Source: Tieghemostelium lacteum
Lineage: Eukaryota; Evosea; Eumycetozoa; Dictyosteliales; Raperosteliaceae
NCBI GenBank assembly: GCA_001606155.1
Contig: LODT01000028.1
Span: 1,092,735-1,156,734 of the forward strand
Length of the DNA stretch: 64,000 bases
Direction: 5' to 3'
Below the pieces are notes generated by a model that was given only the letters and a program-made list of their open reading frames with translations, had not been told where the DNA came from and did no database searches. Each line of letters opens with the position of its first letter. Position 1 is the stretch's first letter. Shown here one piece after another: positions 11,065 to 24,800 of this stretch. The position numbers and the translations under genes are program-made.

Positions 11065-12475
11065 TTACTTTGATTTTGTTTTTGATTTAATGTGAACCAG
11101 AGTTTCTTCTTTTTGAGATAATAAACGTTGAATTCCCTTATTTTCCTCAGCCAAGTTATTTGCCAAATGTTTAACTTGTTCAGCAAAAGGTAGACCAGAG
11201 ACCTCATCAATGATTTGAGCATCTATGCTAGTAGTAGAGGTACCACTTTCGACAGTGAGCTTTTGCCATTTGAGGAGATCTTGTACATGTTGATCCAAGT
11301 TCTTTCTGAGTAGACCCAAACCTTGAGCCTCAGCAGCACCTCTTTGTCTTTGTTGTTCAATAAGATTTTCCAATTTTGATTTTTCATCAGAGGCATCAGA
11401 GAGTTTCAATTCGAGGATAGCTCTGTCTTTTTCAGTCTTTGCCAAACGTGCTTCAAGCTCTAGACGAGCTAATCTTTCCAATTCTAGATTCTTGAGAGTT
11501 TCATCAAGTTTAGCTTCCAATTCTTTGATACGTTTTTCTCTTTCAGCACCTTCAAATTCCAAAGAAGCCAATAGACTCTTCATTTCCTCTTGTTGTTTAA
11601 TGAGATGTTCTCTGGAGACTTTTTCATTTTCTAGTGAATTTTGGAGACCAGCTAAACGAGTGGCAATTTCATTCTTGGAGCTTTCTAAACGTTCTTTTTC
11701 TTCTTTGGCACGATAGGCATGGAAGAACAATGAGGCATAGAGTACTAATGATCTCTCATCAGTTGTACCTCTGGCTACTTCTTCAGCTTCTAAAAGTTTT
11801 GGAACTCCTAATCCTTTCTCTGCAAAATCAAATGCAGCATTGAGACGTGCAATTGGATCTAATGATTGATAGTCTCCATATTTGAATAGAGCATTATCAA
11901 ATTTGTGTGAAAGTGCTAAAAATGCCAAACCATCACGGAATGATTTGGTAAATGATGATATAGTAACTCCATCATATCCTGTTGTGGTATTCTTTATCCA
12001 AAGTAATAAACCTTCTTCTGAACTCTTATCACCTTCACTAATAACTGCAATACGATATTTACGATATAATGTCCAAAGGAAACCTAAAATCATTTTCTTA
12101 TTAAAATCGACAAAATCTTATTGAATATCACAATTTAATTTGATGTTAATAAATCTACTTTCATTATTGTCATTATTATTTAAATATTAACATACCTTCA
12201 GCACCAACACCTTGAACTTTAATTTTCAATTCTTCTTCTAAAAATTTTAATGCAATTACAATGTTTTGAACCATTTGAATACGTGATTTGGGTTCAAAAT
12301 CATATTTCTTATTTAATTTCTTTCCAGAAATCAATTCTAAAAAGTAAATTAATTTTACACCATCAGATAAATCTCTGGAAACATCTACAATTTTTTCACC
12401 TCTCTTATCCAAAACTGAATTTACCCATGCTGTAAATGCTTTCTCTTGAACAATCTCCCAATCTTTTCCTGTCAT
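11065..12475 (-). CDS. Cortexillin (actin-bundling calponin-homology protein)
   Basis: Two exons, 12475-12196 and 12083-11065, join in frame across a phase-1 GT-AG intron to give 432 residues, close to the roughly 440 of known cortexillins. The start [20 protein letters not shown] opens the first calponin-homology domain (about 5-110). The second spans about 120-225 ([30 protein letters not shown]). Together they form an actin-binding pair of the alpha-actinin/spectrin type. A long heptad coiled coil (about 228-375) makes the parallel dimer. The basic tail HIKSKTKSK at the end fits the membrane phosphoinositide and bundling segment known for cortexillin I. Cortexillins act in the cell cortex and cleavage furrow of dividing amoebae. 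Whether this is the I (ctxA) or II (ctxB) form cannot be decided here. Confidence 0.93.
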
Positions 12476-13086
12476 TTCTGTTTATTTAATTTATATTAAT
12501 ACAAATGAAGCTCTGATTATTATCAAAGATAAATAAATAATTTAGTTCTTACTTTAAAATAAATATAAGTGTGAAAATAAATATATCCAAAATAATTTTT
12601 TTTTTTTGCACTAAAACCAATCAATTTAATTTTCAAACAAAAAAAAACCCAATTTTCATTTTTATTGAAAAATAATTTTATTTGAAATCATCACAAAAGA
12701 AAAATTAAGATAAAAAAAATTATTATTTATTTGATTTTATGTTATAATGGTTTATCGACTCACAACACTATAATTCCCATTTTGAGATTTTATTACTATG
12801 CTACCCACTTTTTTTCTTCAATAATAAAATAATAATATTATTATTTTTTATTAAAATAAATAATACAATTAAACTTATATTAATTAAATTTTTATATGAG
12901 TAACATATAAATAAATAATATTCGAAATTAATTTTTTAAATGAACAAACTATCTTTGTGTTACTTACCCCCCTATTTTCATCTCATTTATTTTTTTTTTA
13001 TTTTTTTTAGACATACAACTCACAACTGTTTGTTTCTTTTGCAAAACAAATAAAAATTTTCATATAAAAAATTAGGCTGAGGGATA
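12476..13086. promoter_or_regulatory. Divergent promoter region, cortexillin and VPS9 gene
   Basis: These 611 bases separate two genes that start in opposite directions, so both promoters must lie here. The sequence is AT-rich with long T and A tracts (for example near 12596 and 12990). I cannot point to a specific factor site, and no coding region is seen. Confidence 0.5.
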
Positions 13087-15756
13087 ATGATAGAAAATAT
13101 AAACAACAGCACCACATTAGATGAAAATAATAATAATCTATCAAAAGATTTGAATGAAATTGCAGAGACAATAAATGCTATAGAAAATGAGCAACAAATA
13201 ATTTCATCTGTAGCAATGAAAGATTCAATAGAAAACAGTAAAGATTTATTAAACAGCAATAGCGATAGTAGTAGTAATGTTGTTGAGAATAAAACTTTGG
13301 TTAATAAAATTGATCATCACTCAAATATTGAAAATAAATTAGAAGATGAACAACCAAAAGAAAATGATAAAATAGATGTTGATAATAATGTTGATAACAA
13401 TGATGATAATGATGATGATGATGAAGAAGAAAATGAGGTTCTATTTAGTTATGAACCATCAAAGAATAAGAAATTTATTACCAATAACATAAATAATAAC
13501 CCATATAAATCTATATTATCTACTTTGGCTGATATTGACTTCCTTGAATCTCATGAAGATGATACTGTTGAAGATCTTCTTACAAAATCAACAAAGTCTA
13601 ATAATATGGAAAAATCTATAACTAGTAGTGGTAGTGACACTGTTATTAATAATAATAACAATAGTAATAGTTCAAAAAGTACATTTATAGCACAACCTAC
13701 AATGGCAATACTTCCACCTGAGAATTTTGAGTCTGAACAACCATCTTCAACAACAACAAATAATAGCTCTACAAAACCAATAGAATTACCAAAACCAGAT
13801 AATTCAAGTAGCTCAAAACCAATAAATAATGCAGTACAACAACAACAAACAGCACTTAACAATACACCACCAAAAACTGGTAATTTTTTTCAAAGAATTT
13901 TTAAGAGGGGTGATTCTAGTAAAGCAATGACCAGTTCACCTTCAAAAGAAGATCTTACAAAATCAGACCAAACACCACCATCACCAATAGCGATTGGTAA
14001 ATCAACTGAGGATCAAGTTAAAGAACCAAATATTATTGAAAAAACATTCTTTTCCAATTTATCAATAAGTTTACCAACATTACCTTCTGTTGGTTCTAAA
14101 TCTAATAATAATAATAACAACAATAATAATAATAATAACAATAATAGTAGTCATAAGCAATCCGCAAGTTTAGATAATAATAATGAAGGTAAAATACTAA
14201 ATAGTTCAACATCAAGTACTAATAGTACAGTATCAATGAAATTAGCACCAAAGAATATGTCACAGTTTATTGAGGAAAAAGAAACACTTTCCTATGAACA
14301 TTTTCTATCTAAATTAGAGACAGCAGCACACATAAAGTCATCTATTGACTCATTTATTCGTACACTAAAGAATAGAAAAGTTGCAAATGATGATCTTCGT
14401 GAGGCTCTATTGGACTTTGTTTCTAATATGCAAAATTCATTAAAATCTGATAGTACATGGGAGAATTCCTCTGATGAAGAACTGTCATGTGCATCTAATC
14501 ATTTACAACAATATGTATTGGAACAGATTTATGATTATGTATTTCAGAGTGATGAAGAATCAGTTAGACAAGATGCACAGTTACAACGTACTATTGATAA
14601 ACTTCAATGGATAACTACTGACCATCTTGAGATACCTTCTCATCCATTTAATGAAGAAATGTGGAATGAGGCTGCTCAGTACCTTCTAAAGATTAATTTT
14701 ACACATTCATGTAGACACAAGGTTGGATACATCACAAAATCATGTAAAACCATTTTACAGTATTTTCAAGCCTATCTTGGTGACTATGCCGGTGCTGATG
14801 CACTATTTCCAAATCTCATTTGGATAGTTCTAAAGAGTAATCCACCATATCTACACAGTAATAGTCTCTTCATTTCAAAGTTCTCAGACAGTTCAGATTC
14901 AGAGTCACTCTATTACCAAACACAATTAGTTGCTGCAATCTATTTCATTGAAAATCTTCAACCTGAATCTTTAAAAATTGATAAAAAAGAATTTAACAAA
15001 TTAATGGGTAATAATAATAATAATAATAATAATAGTAATAATAATTCACCAAAACTACCACCAAGAGTATCTAGTCCAAAATTATTAGATAATAATGATA
15101 ATGCATTAGCTAATCTTGTTGAAATGTTCCCTGATTGTGATTGTCAGTATCTGGCTGATTGCATAAAATACATTGAAACAAAGCATAAAAATTCAACAAC
15201 AGTAATATCACAAAGCGAACTAATATCTAGAGTTACTAATCTTATTGCTGAACATCAAGACTATGTAAATACTTCAACCAATATAAAATTTCAATCTCAA
15301 CCTGTCATTGCTACTACTGTAAATAATAATAACAACAACAATTCTGTAAAATCATTGGATACTTCAAATCCACTTTCACAATCTTCAATTATTGAAAGTA
15401 TTTTAGGTAATAATAATAATAATATAGATGAAACACCTCCACCACCTTATCAATATCCAAATAATCAAATGTCTGATCAAGCTGAACAGCATTATAAAGA
15501 GGAAATTAATAGATTATTACAAAAATCACATAAGGAACAATTGGAGATATTGGAATTGAAAAAGACATTACAAAACAAGGAAAAAGAATTAAAAGTGCTG
15601 TGGAATACTATTAATTCTATTAAATTACCTTCTTCAATACATAGTTTTGCAACTACTCGTATTGATGAACTTAAAATTACAGAGGTACCTATGCTCTTAC
15701 AAGAGTATAAACAATTGCACGCCATTATTAGTTTAGTAAATTTAAATAAAAAATAA
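13087..15756 (+). CDS. VPS9-domain Rab5-type GTPase exchange factor with CUE domain
   Basis: A single exon encodes 889 residues. The first 400 are low-complexity (Asn, Ser, Asp and Glu runs). A helical region follows (about 395-510), then a VPS9 domain (about 519-625). Its core reads HKVGYITKSCKTIL...GADALFPNLIWIVLKSNPP...HSNSLFISKF, with the Asp and Pro-Asn residues typical of Rab5 exchange factors. Residues about 675-728 (LVEMFPDCDCQYLADCIKYI) look like a CUE ubiquitin-binding domain with the family's M-F-P motif. The C-terminus (about 798-845) is a coiled coil. The arrangement resembles yeast Vps9 and animal Rabex-5, so it probably activates Rab5 on early endosomes. The ATG at 13087 has stops upstream and an A-rich lead. 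Confidence 0.85.
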   Translation: MIENINNSTTLDENNNNLSKDLNEIAETINAIENEQQIISSVAMKDSIENSKDLLNSNSDSSSNVVENKTLVNKIDHHSNIENKLEDEQPKENDKIDVDNNVDNNDDNDDDDEEENEVLFSYEPSKNKKFITNNINNNPYKSILSTLADIDFLESHEDDTVEDLLTKSTKSNNMEKSITSSGSDTVINNNNNSNSSKSTFIAQPTMAILPPENFESEQPSSTTTNNSSTKPIELPKPDNSSSSKPINNAVQQQQTALNNTPPKTGNFFQRIFKRGDSSKAMTSSPSKEDLTKSDQTPPSPIAIGKSTEDQVKEPNIIEKTFFSNLSISLPTLPSVGSKSNNNNNNNNNNNNNNSSHKQSASLDNNNEGKILNSSTSSTNSTVSMKLAPKNMSQFIEEKETLSYEHFLSKLETAAHIKSSIDSFIRTLKNRKVANDDLREALLDFVSNMQNSLKSDSTWENSSDEELSCASNHLQQYVLEQIYDYVFQSDEESVRQDAQLQRTIDKLQWITTDHLEIPSHPFNEEMWNEAAQYLLKINFTHSCRHKVGYITKSCKTILQYFQAYLGDYAGADALFPNLIWIVLKSNPPYLHSNSLFISKFSDSSDSESLYYQTQLVAAIYFIENLQPESLKIDKKEFNKLMGNNNNNNNNSNNNSPKLPPRVSSPKLLDNNDNALANLVEMFPDCDCQYLADCIKYIETKHKNSTTVISQSELISRVTNLIAEHQDYVNTSTNIKFQSQPVIATTVNNNNNNNSVKSLDTSNPLSQSSIIESILGNNNNNIDETPPPPYQYPNNQMSDQAEQHYKEEINRLLQKSHKEQLEILELKKTLQNKEKELKVLWNTINSIKLPSSIHSFATTRIDELKITEVPMLLQEYKQLHAIISLVNLNKK

Positions 15757-15991
15757 TAATAAAATAAAATATTCTAAATTGGAATTCTAAATTTGGAGTA
15801 CTTCAATTTTTTTTTTTTTTTAAATTTTTTTAAAAATTGGGTATTTGACAAAACACAAATATATGGATGAAAACTGATTCAAATAACCCAAATAATATAC
15901 ATCAACTTTATTATTCATTTAGGTTTAGATATACTCTAAATTATAAAAAATATATACAAAACAGAAAAAGTAACTTTTAAAAATAAAGAAA

Positions 15992-18900
15992 ATGAATCAA
16001 TTACAGCAACAACAGCAACAACAACAGCAACAGCAACAGAGAAGAATATATCAACAACCTGGACAACAACCCCAACAACCTGGACACACATTACCTCAAC
16101 AACCTGTTCAGCATCACCATCAACAACAACAACACCACCATCATCAACAGCAACAACATATACAACCACAACAACAGATAATATCTACACAACAACAGCA
16201 ACAACAACAGCAACAACAGCAACAACAACAACAACAACAACAGCAACAGCAACAACCGCTACAACAACAATTTAACAAGCTAAAAAGATACGAACTACAA
16301 AGACCTGACAGAAAAGAGTTAGGTTTAGGGTTAGGGCCACCTGATTTTTACCCATTAGATCCTTCTGCACAAGAAGATACATTATCTCATGATTTCATAT
16401 TATGTGGATTTTGTGAAGCTTATTTACCGGTATGTATATACATATATACACAATCAACATTCGTAAATAGATTAGAAAAAGTTTATTAACACAATAGAAT
16501 TTTATTTAAAATATTTTATATTAAATTCTCACACACCCACACACTGCACACATAACTAGTATGAATGCAAATCAGCATCACCATTTTTTAAAAATTTAGA
16601 TTTTTCAAAGGTAAAAGAACAACTTTTACAATCAGTTTATGAAGTAGAGTGGAAAAAGTCATCACAACCAAATAGAAGTAAAGACAGAGTGGTTTCTAGT
16701 AAAAAAGCAGTACCAGAACTTAAAGCATGGTCGACAAATCATCGTGAGGGTTGGGTTGCAAAATTGGCAAGCAATCATGAACCTCTCCACAAAATGGCAC
16801 TAAATGTTCCACATGGTTACAAAGGAGAGACATTATTAAAAATGTTTCTAGATAACCAAGTACCACTTATTAGAGCCACATGGTACACAAAGATTGTATA
16901 TGGTAATATGCCAAAACATAAAACCACTGAACCATCTTCAGATTGGACAAAGATCATTGTACAGAGTCTATTTGCATACATTCGTAATAATATCACTCAA
17001 GATGGTGGTACAACTAAAAGATTGCTACACTATTCAGGTCTATTGTATATCGAACGTCTTTTACGTTGGAATTTCAGTGAGGGTCTACTGAATAAGGATA
17101 TCCTTCTGACTATGCTCATTGATCACATTAATGAGACTGAAAGACCTGAAGAATCTATAATTATTGCAAATTTATTATTATACTATAGCGATACTCTAAT
17201 CAACAGTACTTATTTATCTAGTAGATTTCTAATGAAATCTTTTGATAAAATTCAAAAAATTAATAATAGTCAACAACAACAACAACAGCCATTAACAACA
17301 CTACAAATAGGTACACAGTATTATAATCATAAAATAATATCTCTTTTGGGAGTCATCCTCAAACAGATATCTATTACATTACCTGATGTTTTTATGTCTT
17401 TTAAATATTATAAAGATTTAATATACATAATATGGCCAAATAGTAATAGTAACAATAATAATATTAATAATAATACACTACAATTTACTATATCACCAGA
17501 ATCAAAATGGGAAAATTATTTTACGCAAGAATTGAATAAACTACAACAACAACAGCAACAGCCTGAACAACAACAAAATCAACAACAAAACCAACAACAG
17601 TTAAAAAAGAATTTTTTAGATTATTCTGATCTAATCAATGCATTTGATAAATTTAATGTAATATTAGATTTGAAATTACTGTACAACGAAATTTTTCAAA
17701 AACAAATTAATATCGATGATGACAGAGAAAAAGTTATTCTTATCTGTGAATGGGCATGTACTTCATGTAGAAATTACCCTTTCACTTATATGTCTGCATC
17801 TTCACTCTTGTTAATGTATGAAAAAAATCTAATCATAAATAATAGTATTGAAGGTAATCCATTTGTTGTATGTATTTATTTACATTAAAATTTCAATATA
17901 ACTTATACTAATCTGATAATTATAGAAAAATCCATTACAAAATGTATTGGTTTATTTTTTAGAGAATTTTAAGAGCAATAACAGAGAATTGACTAGAATT
18001 TGTCATTTCTATTCTGAACTGATTCGTTTAGGAATATTCTCACAGAATGCCTATGCACGTTATATAATATCTAGAGGTATTTTAGAGAATCACATAATTT
18101 TATTAGATAATAATAATAGTAACAATGGTGCTAATGCCCAACAAAGTAGTCTACAGAATCATAGATACTTTTTACAGGAATTTCCAATATTCAATGTAAA
18201 TGATTACCCAACCAACGAAATACAACAACAAAGAAATCAGAGAAGAACTATTCTCTATGCCAATACTCTAAAATCACAAGAAGAGATTGATCAGATGGAA
18301 GCTATTAGAGATTCTATAAAATCTGTAATTTTACAGAATTTATCTTCTAATGAACAGGATTCAATTGTACAAAAACTACAACAACTGCCATATTACAGTC
18401 AAATTTCATTGACTGAATGGTTATCACTATGTTTTAGATTAAATTTTAAAAATATTCCACAACAACAACAACCACCACCACCAAACAATAGATATATTAT
18501 TTTTCCAATCAGCCAATATTATATGGAAAAATGTTTTATGATAATGGAATCTGTACAGAATATTCATTCCATACTTCAGTGTCTATTGTCTCTATGGGAT
18601 AATTGGCAATCACTATCTATGCATTTCAAAACATATATTTATTATACTACCTGTAAATTTGAATTGGCATTTATATCGTCAAATAAGTTTAACCAACTTT
18701 TAGATACAATATATTACCAATTAAATAATAATAACAATAATAATAATAGAAAAAATTATAGTAATTTAAATAATAGTAAGCACTATTCAGATTCAGACTC
18801 TTCAGATAGCGATTCTTCTGAATATGATGAAGTTCAACAATTAAGTGCTAAAAAGTCAATAACAAGTAAAGATTCATTTTTACAATTCTATTTCAATGAT

Positions 18901-19185
18901 TTATTACATCGATTCATTGGTGTAAAATTAGTAAAATCTTGGATAAAGAAAAATAATATTCAAGTGGCTTTAAAATTACATTTGAATACTGATCATTCAA
19001 TGTTGGATAGATCTGAAGTAAACCAGAATTGTATAGAGACTCTTAAAGCTTTAACTCAGGAATCCGATATTCCAAAAGTTATTGATGATTTAGACCAACT
19101 ATTTCGTGATTCAATTCAAAATGTTGGTTTTAGTCAACAAGATCTATCTGAAGAGATATTTAAAATTATTTTAAATATTGCTTCC

Positions 19186-19237
<52 letters not shown>

Positions 19238-21693
19238 GTAATAGTAACATTATACCTTTACTTTCAAAATTCCTATGTCAATACTGCTATTCATTTCCAT
19301 TGAATATGAATAACCAGGAATTGTTTTGTATGGTTCTAAGGAATCATTTAGCTAATAATAATAATAGTAGTAATAGTAACCAGAATAGTTTTGTAATTGA
19401 ACTGATAAAGAATGAATTTATGGATCCATATATATTAATTAATCACACAGTACTACCACTATTAGAAACTATACTATCAAAAAATATTAGTAATAATACA
19501 CTAGATAACAATAGTATTAGTAATCTATTTTCACTATTGAATTTGACAAAATCAACTGCTATAGAATTGAAATACTATAATAATAATAAGATTAGATCAT
19601 TTTCAATATTATTCCCAATAATATGTAAATTTTATGACCAAATTAATAATAATAGCACAGATAGTGACGATCAACCACAACAACAACTACTACAATTGAT
19701 CAAATTAATTTTAGCTGATCAAGATTTCAAATATATATTCTTTATAAACAATTCACAAAAGCAAATTGAAATATTGAAACGATATCAATTGAATCCTATC
19801 ACTATTAGATATCTATTCTATCTCATCATTGGTGTTGTTGATCATCATTCTAATACTACTGTTGCACCTAAGATGGATGGTTCATTCTATCACTATGAAA
19901 GATTAAAATTAGATCATGTAATCAATTACTCTTACCAATTGATTAATCATACATTATCCAATTCTTATAATTGCTATTGGAATATTCAATTATCCTACTT
20001 GGAATTGGCACTACTACTGGATGAATGGCAAACACTACCACCAATATCTCTTACACCACCTTTAAAATCACCAAATCAATCACCAAATTTACAACCAACC
20101 ACTATAGAGCCCCACAATAGTAATAGTAATAATAATAACAATAACAATAATATAATTACACCAGAAAGTATAATGACACAATTCATTTTATTACATTTCG
20201 AACAAAATAGAGGTTGGGAGAAAATATTTTTATATCAGAATTTGTTTTTGGGATTACCACAGTTGGTTCGTAACGAGTTTATAAAACTGACAACTCTCAT
20301 TATGGAATCACAGTACAAAGAGGAATGTTTTGAATCACCCGCACAAAAATTATATTTGTTTTCACACATTCTCACTAATTTGCCAATTAGAAAAATACCA
20401 TCTGAGATTCAACAGAATCATATCTTACAACAACAGCAACAACAACAACAACAGCAACAGCAGCAGGATGAAGGTTATCTTCAAGATTCATTTACAGAGT
20501 TGACTATACACATATTGTCAACATATGAAGAAACATCAGTACATTTACAGAGTTTTATTTTGTCACTGTTGAAACAGTTAACTCAGTTTTTAAACTATAC
20601 AAAGTACTATGAATCTCTGAATATTCCAACAAGATTGACTGATCCAATTCTTCAGAGTCTGTCAATGAGAATAAGTTTTCTCATGCCATTGGTAAATTGT
20701 ATTAAATTACTAAAGGTTGAATGCAAATTGGAGGAAATATCTATAACACTATTAAACCTAATTGGTAGACAGTTAATTCAGTCTGATGAAGATTACCACT
20801 TCTTTGATAGTATTTTGATTATTTTAGATCTGTTATTATCTGATAAAAATGATCATCAACAGCTTCAACAAACTCAACCTCAACAACAACAACAGAATAA
20901 TAACCCAATGGATATTAGATTCCAAATTAAAAGAAAACTCTATGATCACTATCAAAAGATTAGAACACAACTATCAGCAAGTTATCAGATAAAGATTGAA
21001 AAACAAATGTCGTTCCTTGTAAATACTCAGATTCAAATTCCATTTTCAATTATACAACCACCAACAGTTACTAGTATTCTACAGAGTTTAACCTATCAAC
21101 AAACTCGTGAAATCAACCCACAGGAGATTAAACCTACCATCACATCAATGGATCCATGGTCATTATTAGAGGATTACACTGAGACTCCTTTGTCTCCATC
21201 TGCATTTGGTGGTGTTAAATTAGAAAGAAGAGAGCTTACCTATATTAAGTCTTCTTTTCCTAATAGGTCAATAGTTATCATTCCAAATGAATCTAATATT
21301 ACTGATAGTAATGAAATGTTAGTAGACTCACCATTGTCAATGAGTGGTTTGAAACAAATACAACAGCAACAACAAGTACAACAACAACATCAGCTACAGC
21401 AAATACATTCACAAGCTCAACCACAACAAAATTTAGCTAACAAGACAACACCAACTATACAAAAACCACCAATGGTGAACTCTCAACAACAACCGAATCA
21501 AGTTAATTTAAAAAGAGCTCTACATCATCAACCAATTCAAAATATTCAAAATACAACAACAGCAACAACAACAAACACCAACACCACTAATACTAACACC
21601 AATACTTTATTAAATAATCAAACAACTTTCACTGCTACAGGAACCGGAAATCAGCCTCCACAATCTTCAACTAAAAAAACTAGGGCTATATAA
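15992..21693 (+). CDS. med12: Mediator complex subunit 12 (MED12)
   Basis: Three exons, 15992-16429, 16611-17867 and 17926-21693, join in frame (all phase 0) to give 1,820 residues. After a long Gln/His run the protein reads LKRYELQRPDRKELGLGLGP and then PPDFYPLDPSAQEDTLS. This is the signature MED12 N-terminus that activates CDK8/cyclin C. Exon 2 starts at the MED12 domain (VKEQLLQSVYEVEW, EGWVAKLASNHEPLHKMALN, RATWYTKIVYG). The rest is helical with many Asn and Gln tracts and a Gln-rich tail (about 1700-1800). MED12 is part of the CDK8 kinase module that controls RNA polymerase II. The acceptor chosen before exon 2 (AAAG ending at 16610) is the one that keeps the frame; a nearby TTTAG would not. 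The identity is clear from the first 250 residues; the long middle is poorly conserved. Confidence 0.88.
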
Positions 21694-21876
21694 ATAAAAT
21701 GGATGCATTTTTTTAATTAATTATAATGATATTAAACCTAGGTTCACAACTAAAAACTAACACTAGAAGAATTTTTATTAGATAATTGCTATTTTAAAAA
21801 TCATTGCGTCCTTTTTTTTTTTTTAAATTAATATTTAAATTGTTTCAGATTCGAACAAATAAATTATTTATGTAGG

Positions 21877-24800
21877 ATGGAAAGTGATTTTAGAAAGATA
21901 TTAAAGACACTAAATGATAATTTAACACAGACAACATCAGTTAGTGCTAATCAAAAATTTGTAAAGGAGGTTGAAGAATCATTTAAAACTCTTTTAAATT
22001 ATTTAAAAGATTTCGGTAAAGGATCAATAAGCGATACCATTTCAAATGCCAGTAAATTTTTTATCAAATATTTGTCAATTTTTGACAAGTATATAACATG
22101 TAGTAATAATATGGGATCAGAGAGTTCAGCAACAACATATATTGATACATTTGCTCTGTACAGTCTTAGAGCATTGGGTTTCTTTCTCTTTGCTTCTTCT
22201 TCAATTGAACAATTAAATGAGATCCACATCAAAGATATTACTAAACTTTTGGAAAATACCATTAGATCTAGTAAGAATAAGAATATTGTAAACTATGCAC
22301 TATGGTGTTTGTCAAGCCAAAATTTCCCAAATGGACCAATCTCTGATACCTTACCTGAGGTATTTATTGAATTACTCAGTAAGGTACCATTCGATTCAAA
22401 AACTATTGAAAGTGAAGCCATATCTTCATTTGTGGCTGTATTTAACCAAAATCAAGAACAATATATAGAAACATGCCCATATTGGGTACCATTACTATAT
22501 GCAAAACAATTTGACAACAAATCAAACCTAAAGTATGTATAGGTTATTTATAAACTATAAGTAAGAAAATATACATTTACTAATATTTTAATTTTAAAGG
22601 ATAATGGAAAAGATTGACTTTATATTGAGTGGTTTAGTATCCTATTTCCAAAGTAATAAAATATCAGTACCAGAGGAATTATCGAATCTACTGCTAAGTA
22701 AATATAGTAGAATATGTGATCAAATGATAGAATTATACAAGCATGCTGGTTGTGAAGTATACAGTATACAATCATGGGGTTATTTTGTATATTTTCTAGG
22801 ATCTATTCTTTTTGAGAAAAAAGATGTAGTTAATGCTATACTAAAAGTACCTGAACTCGGTTTCATTGAGAATGATAAACCAGAGATTCAGATTTGCACT
22901 TTTAAAACATGGAAATACTTTATTCAGAGCTTTGATGCAAAATCATTGTCACACAACAATAGATTAAAACTGGTTATGCAACCAATATGGACATGTATGG
23001 ATGTTCATTCAGAAAATGATCGTGGTGTTAGAAAGTCTTGTTTTGGTACTTGGTTGACACTATTACACAGAGTAACTAATCAGAATCTTACTAAAGTATG
23101 GAAAATTGTAATGTCAGATGTTATAAAGCAATTGATGAAACAAGATCAATTCCTATATGAGATCGCTTTAAATTTCCTTGCCTATCTTTTTGGATCTAGC
23201 GTAGAAAATAAAAGAGAATTCAGAAAAAGATTACAAGATGCAGATGTTAAAGAACCTCTGATAGAGCCTCTACCATCAGGTGGTAGTTTGACATCTCAAT
23301 TTATCACCACTACCTTTACCCAACAATTTTTCTCTGAAATCATTCAAGGTGAATTTCACAATAGCTTCACAAAGGCAAAGTTGGAGATTTGGACAGGATG
23401 TCTAAGGAGAATACAGGAACTAAAATCACTACAAGATCAAGAACTAACTGGATTACTTCAGAATATACTATTGTTTTTACAACACATTCTAGTTACATTG
23501 GATACTACAGACCAAAAGACATGTTCCAATGACGAATTAAACTATTATAAACAGTTATACCAGGTGTTACTTTATACCATTCAAGTTCCACTATTGAACA
23601 GTTCATTGTCTATACAAGTTCAAGAGGAAGATCGTTCTTTTGTTCCTATAGAATTTATCATGATGAATCTAATGGAATTTGGTTTCAAATTAACTACAAA
23701 ACAGAATAATGATATACTCTATCCAGTACTGAATGAATACTTTCATTTTGCCATACAAAACAGTACTGATATCTCCAAGAGACTAAATTTCATTCGTGGT
23801 ATAATGGAAGAGAATATCAGCTTTAGTGAAATTAATCAAACTTTAATGCACCAAACTGGATATCTATTTGGTATCTGGGAGTTATTCACTAGAGTTGTAC
23901 AGGCACACATTGAAAAATCAACAGTTCTCACATTACCCATTACCACATTACAACATATATTGGTAGAACTTCAGCATCTACTCTTTTGGCCACTATTATA
24001 TGTCAGTCAATCTAGAGATGATCAAGAACTTCTAAATAGGGAAATTGAGGTTGATGATCAGCTACTGAATGAGAAGATTGTAAAGACTCCTTCTACTGAA
24101 AAGAAACCTGGTACTAGTAAAGTGTGTTGGATGGACATGGTCAATAAAATAATTATTGGGCCCTTTACTGACTTGTGGAAGAATCTCTTCCAGAATATCA
24201 TAAAGATATTTCCAATCAAGATACCAATCAATAGTTTCTTCACATCTCTGCTCAAGATGATCAATGACAGTCAAGTACATGATATACCATGGATTATGGA
24301 TTTCATTCTAAATGTTGTAACCATGATTGTAGACAATTATGAATTGAAATCTGATCTAAAACAAGATAAATATTTTCTCTATAACCTGGAAGTTATAAAT
24401 AGAATTTTAGCTAAATGTCATCACAGTGAAAGTGGAAATGTACATGTTTTCAAATCCACCACACTACTGACATGTCTCTCAAATATGATATTAAGATACA
24501 AAGAAAAGAATCCAAAATCATTTCCATTGATTTTAGATGGTTTACGTTCTAGTTTGCTGCTCTACATTCGTGATCCAAAACCAAATATAGATAACATCAA
24601 TGATCACATGGAAAAATATAACTGCAATCAAATCAGTAGAGTTGCAAGAGAGACTTGGGAAACTATATTGAGATGTGTCAAACAAGATGGTACTTATCAA
24701 TCTGAAAATCTACTCTATTTGGAACAATATTTATTGGCTGGTTTCCAAAGTAAAGCAATAGAAATCAAACAAATTACTTTTGATTTTTGGAATGAAACAT

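Noticed and set aside
15936-16169. Val-rich minus-strand frame opposite the MED12 start
   Set aside because: It is the shadow of a CAA/CAG repeat that encodes Gln on the plus strand.
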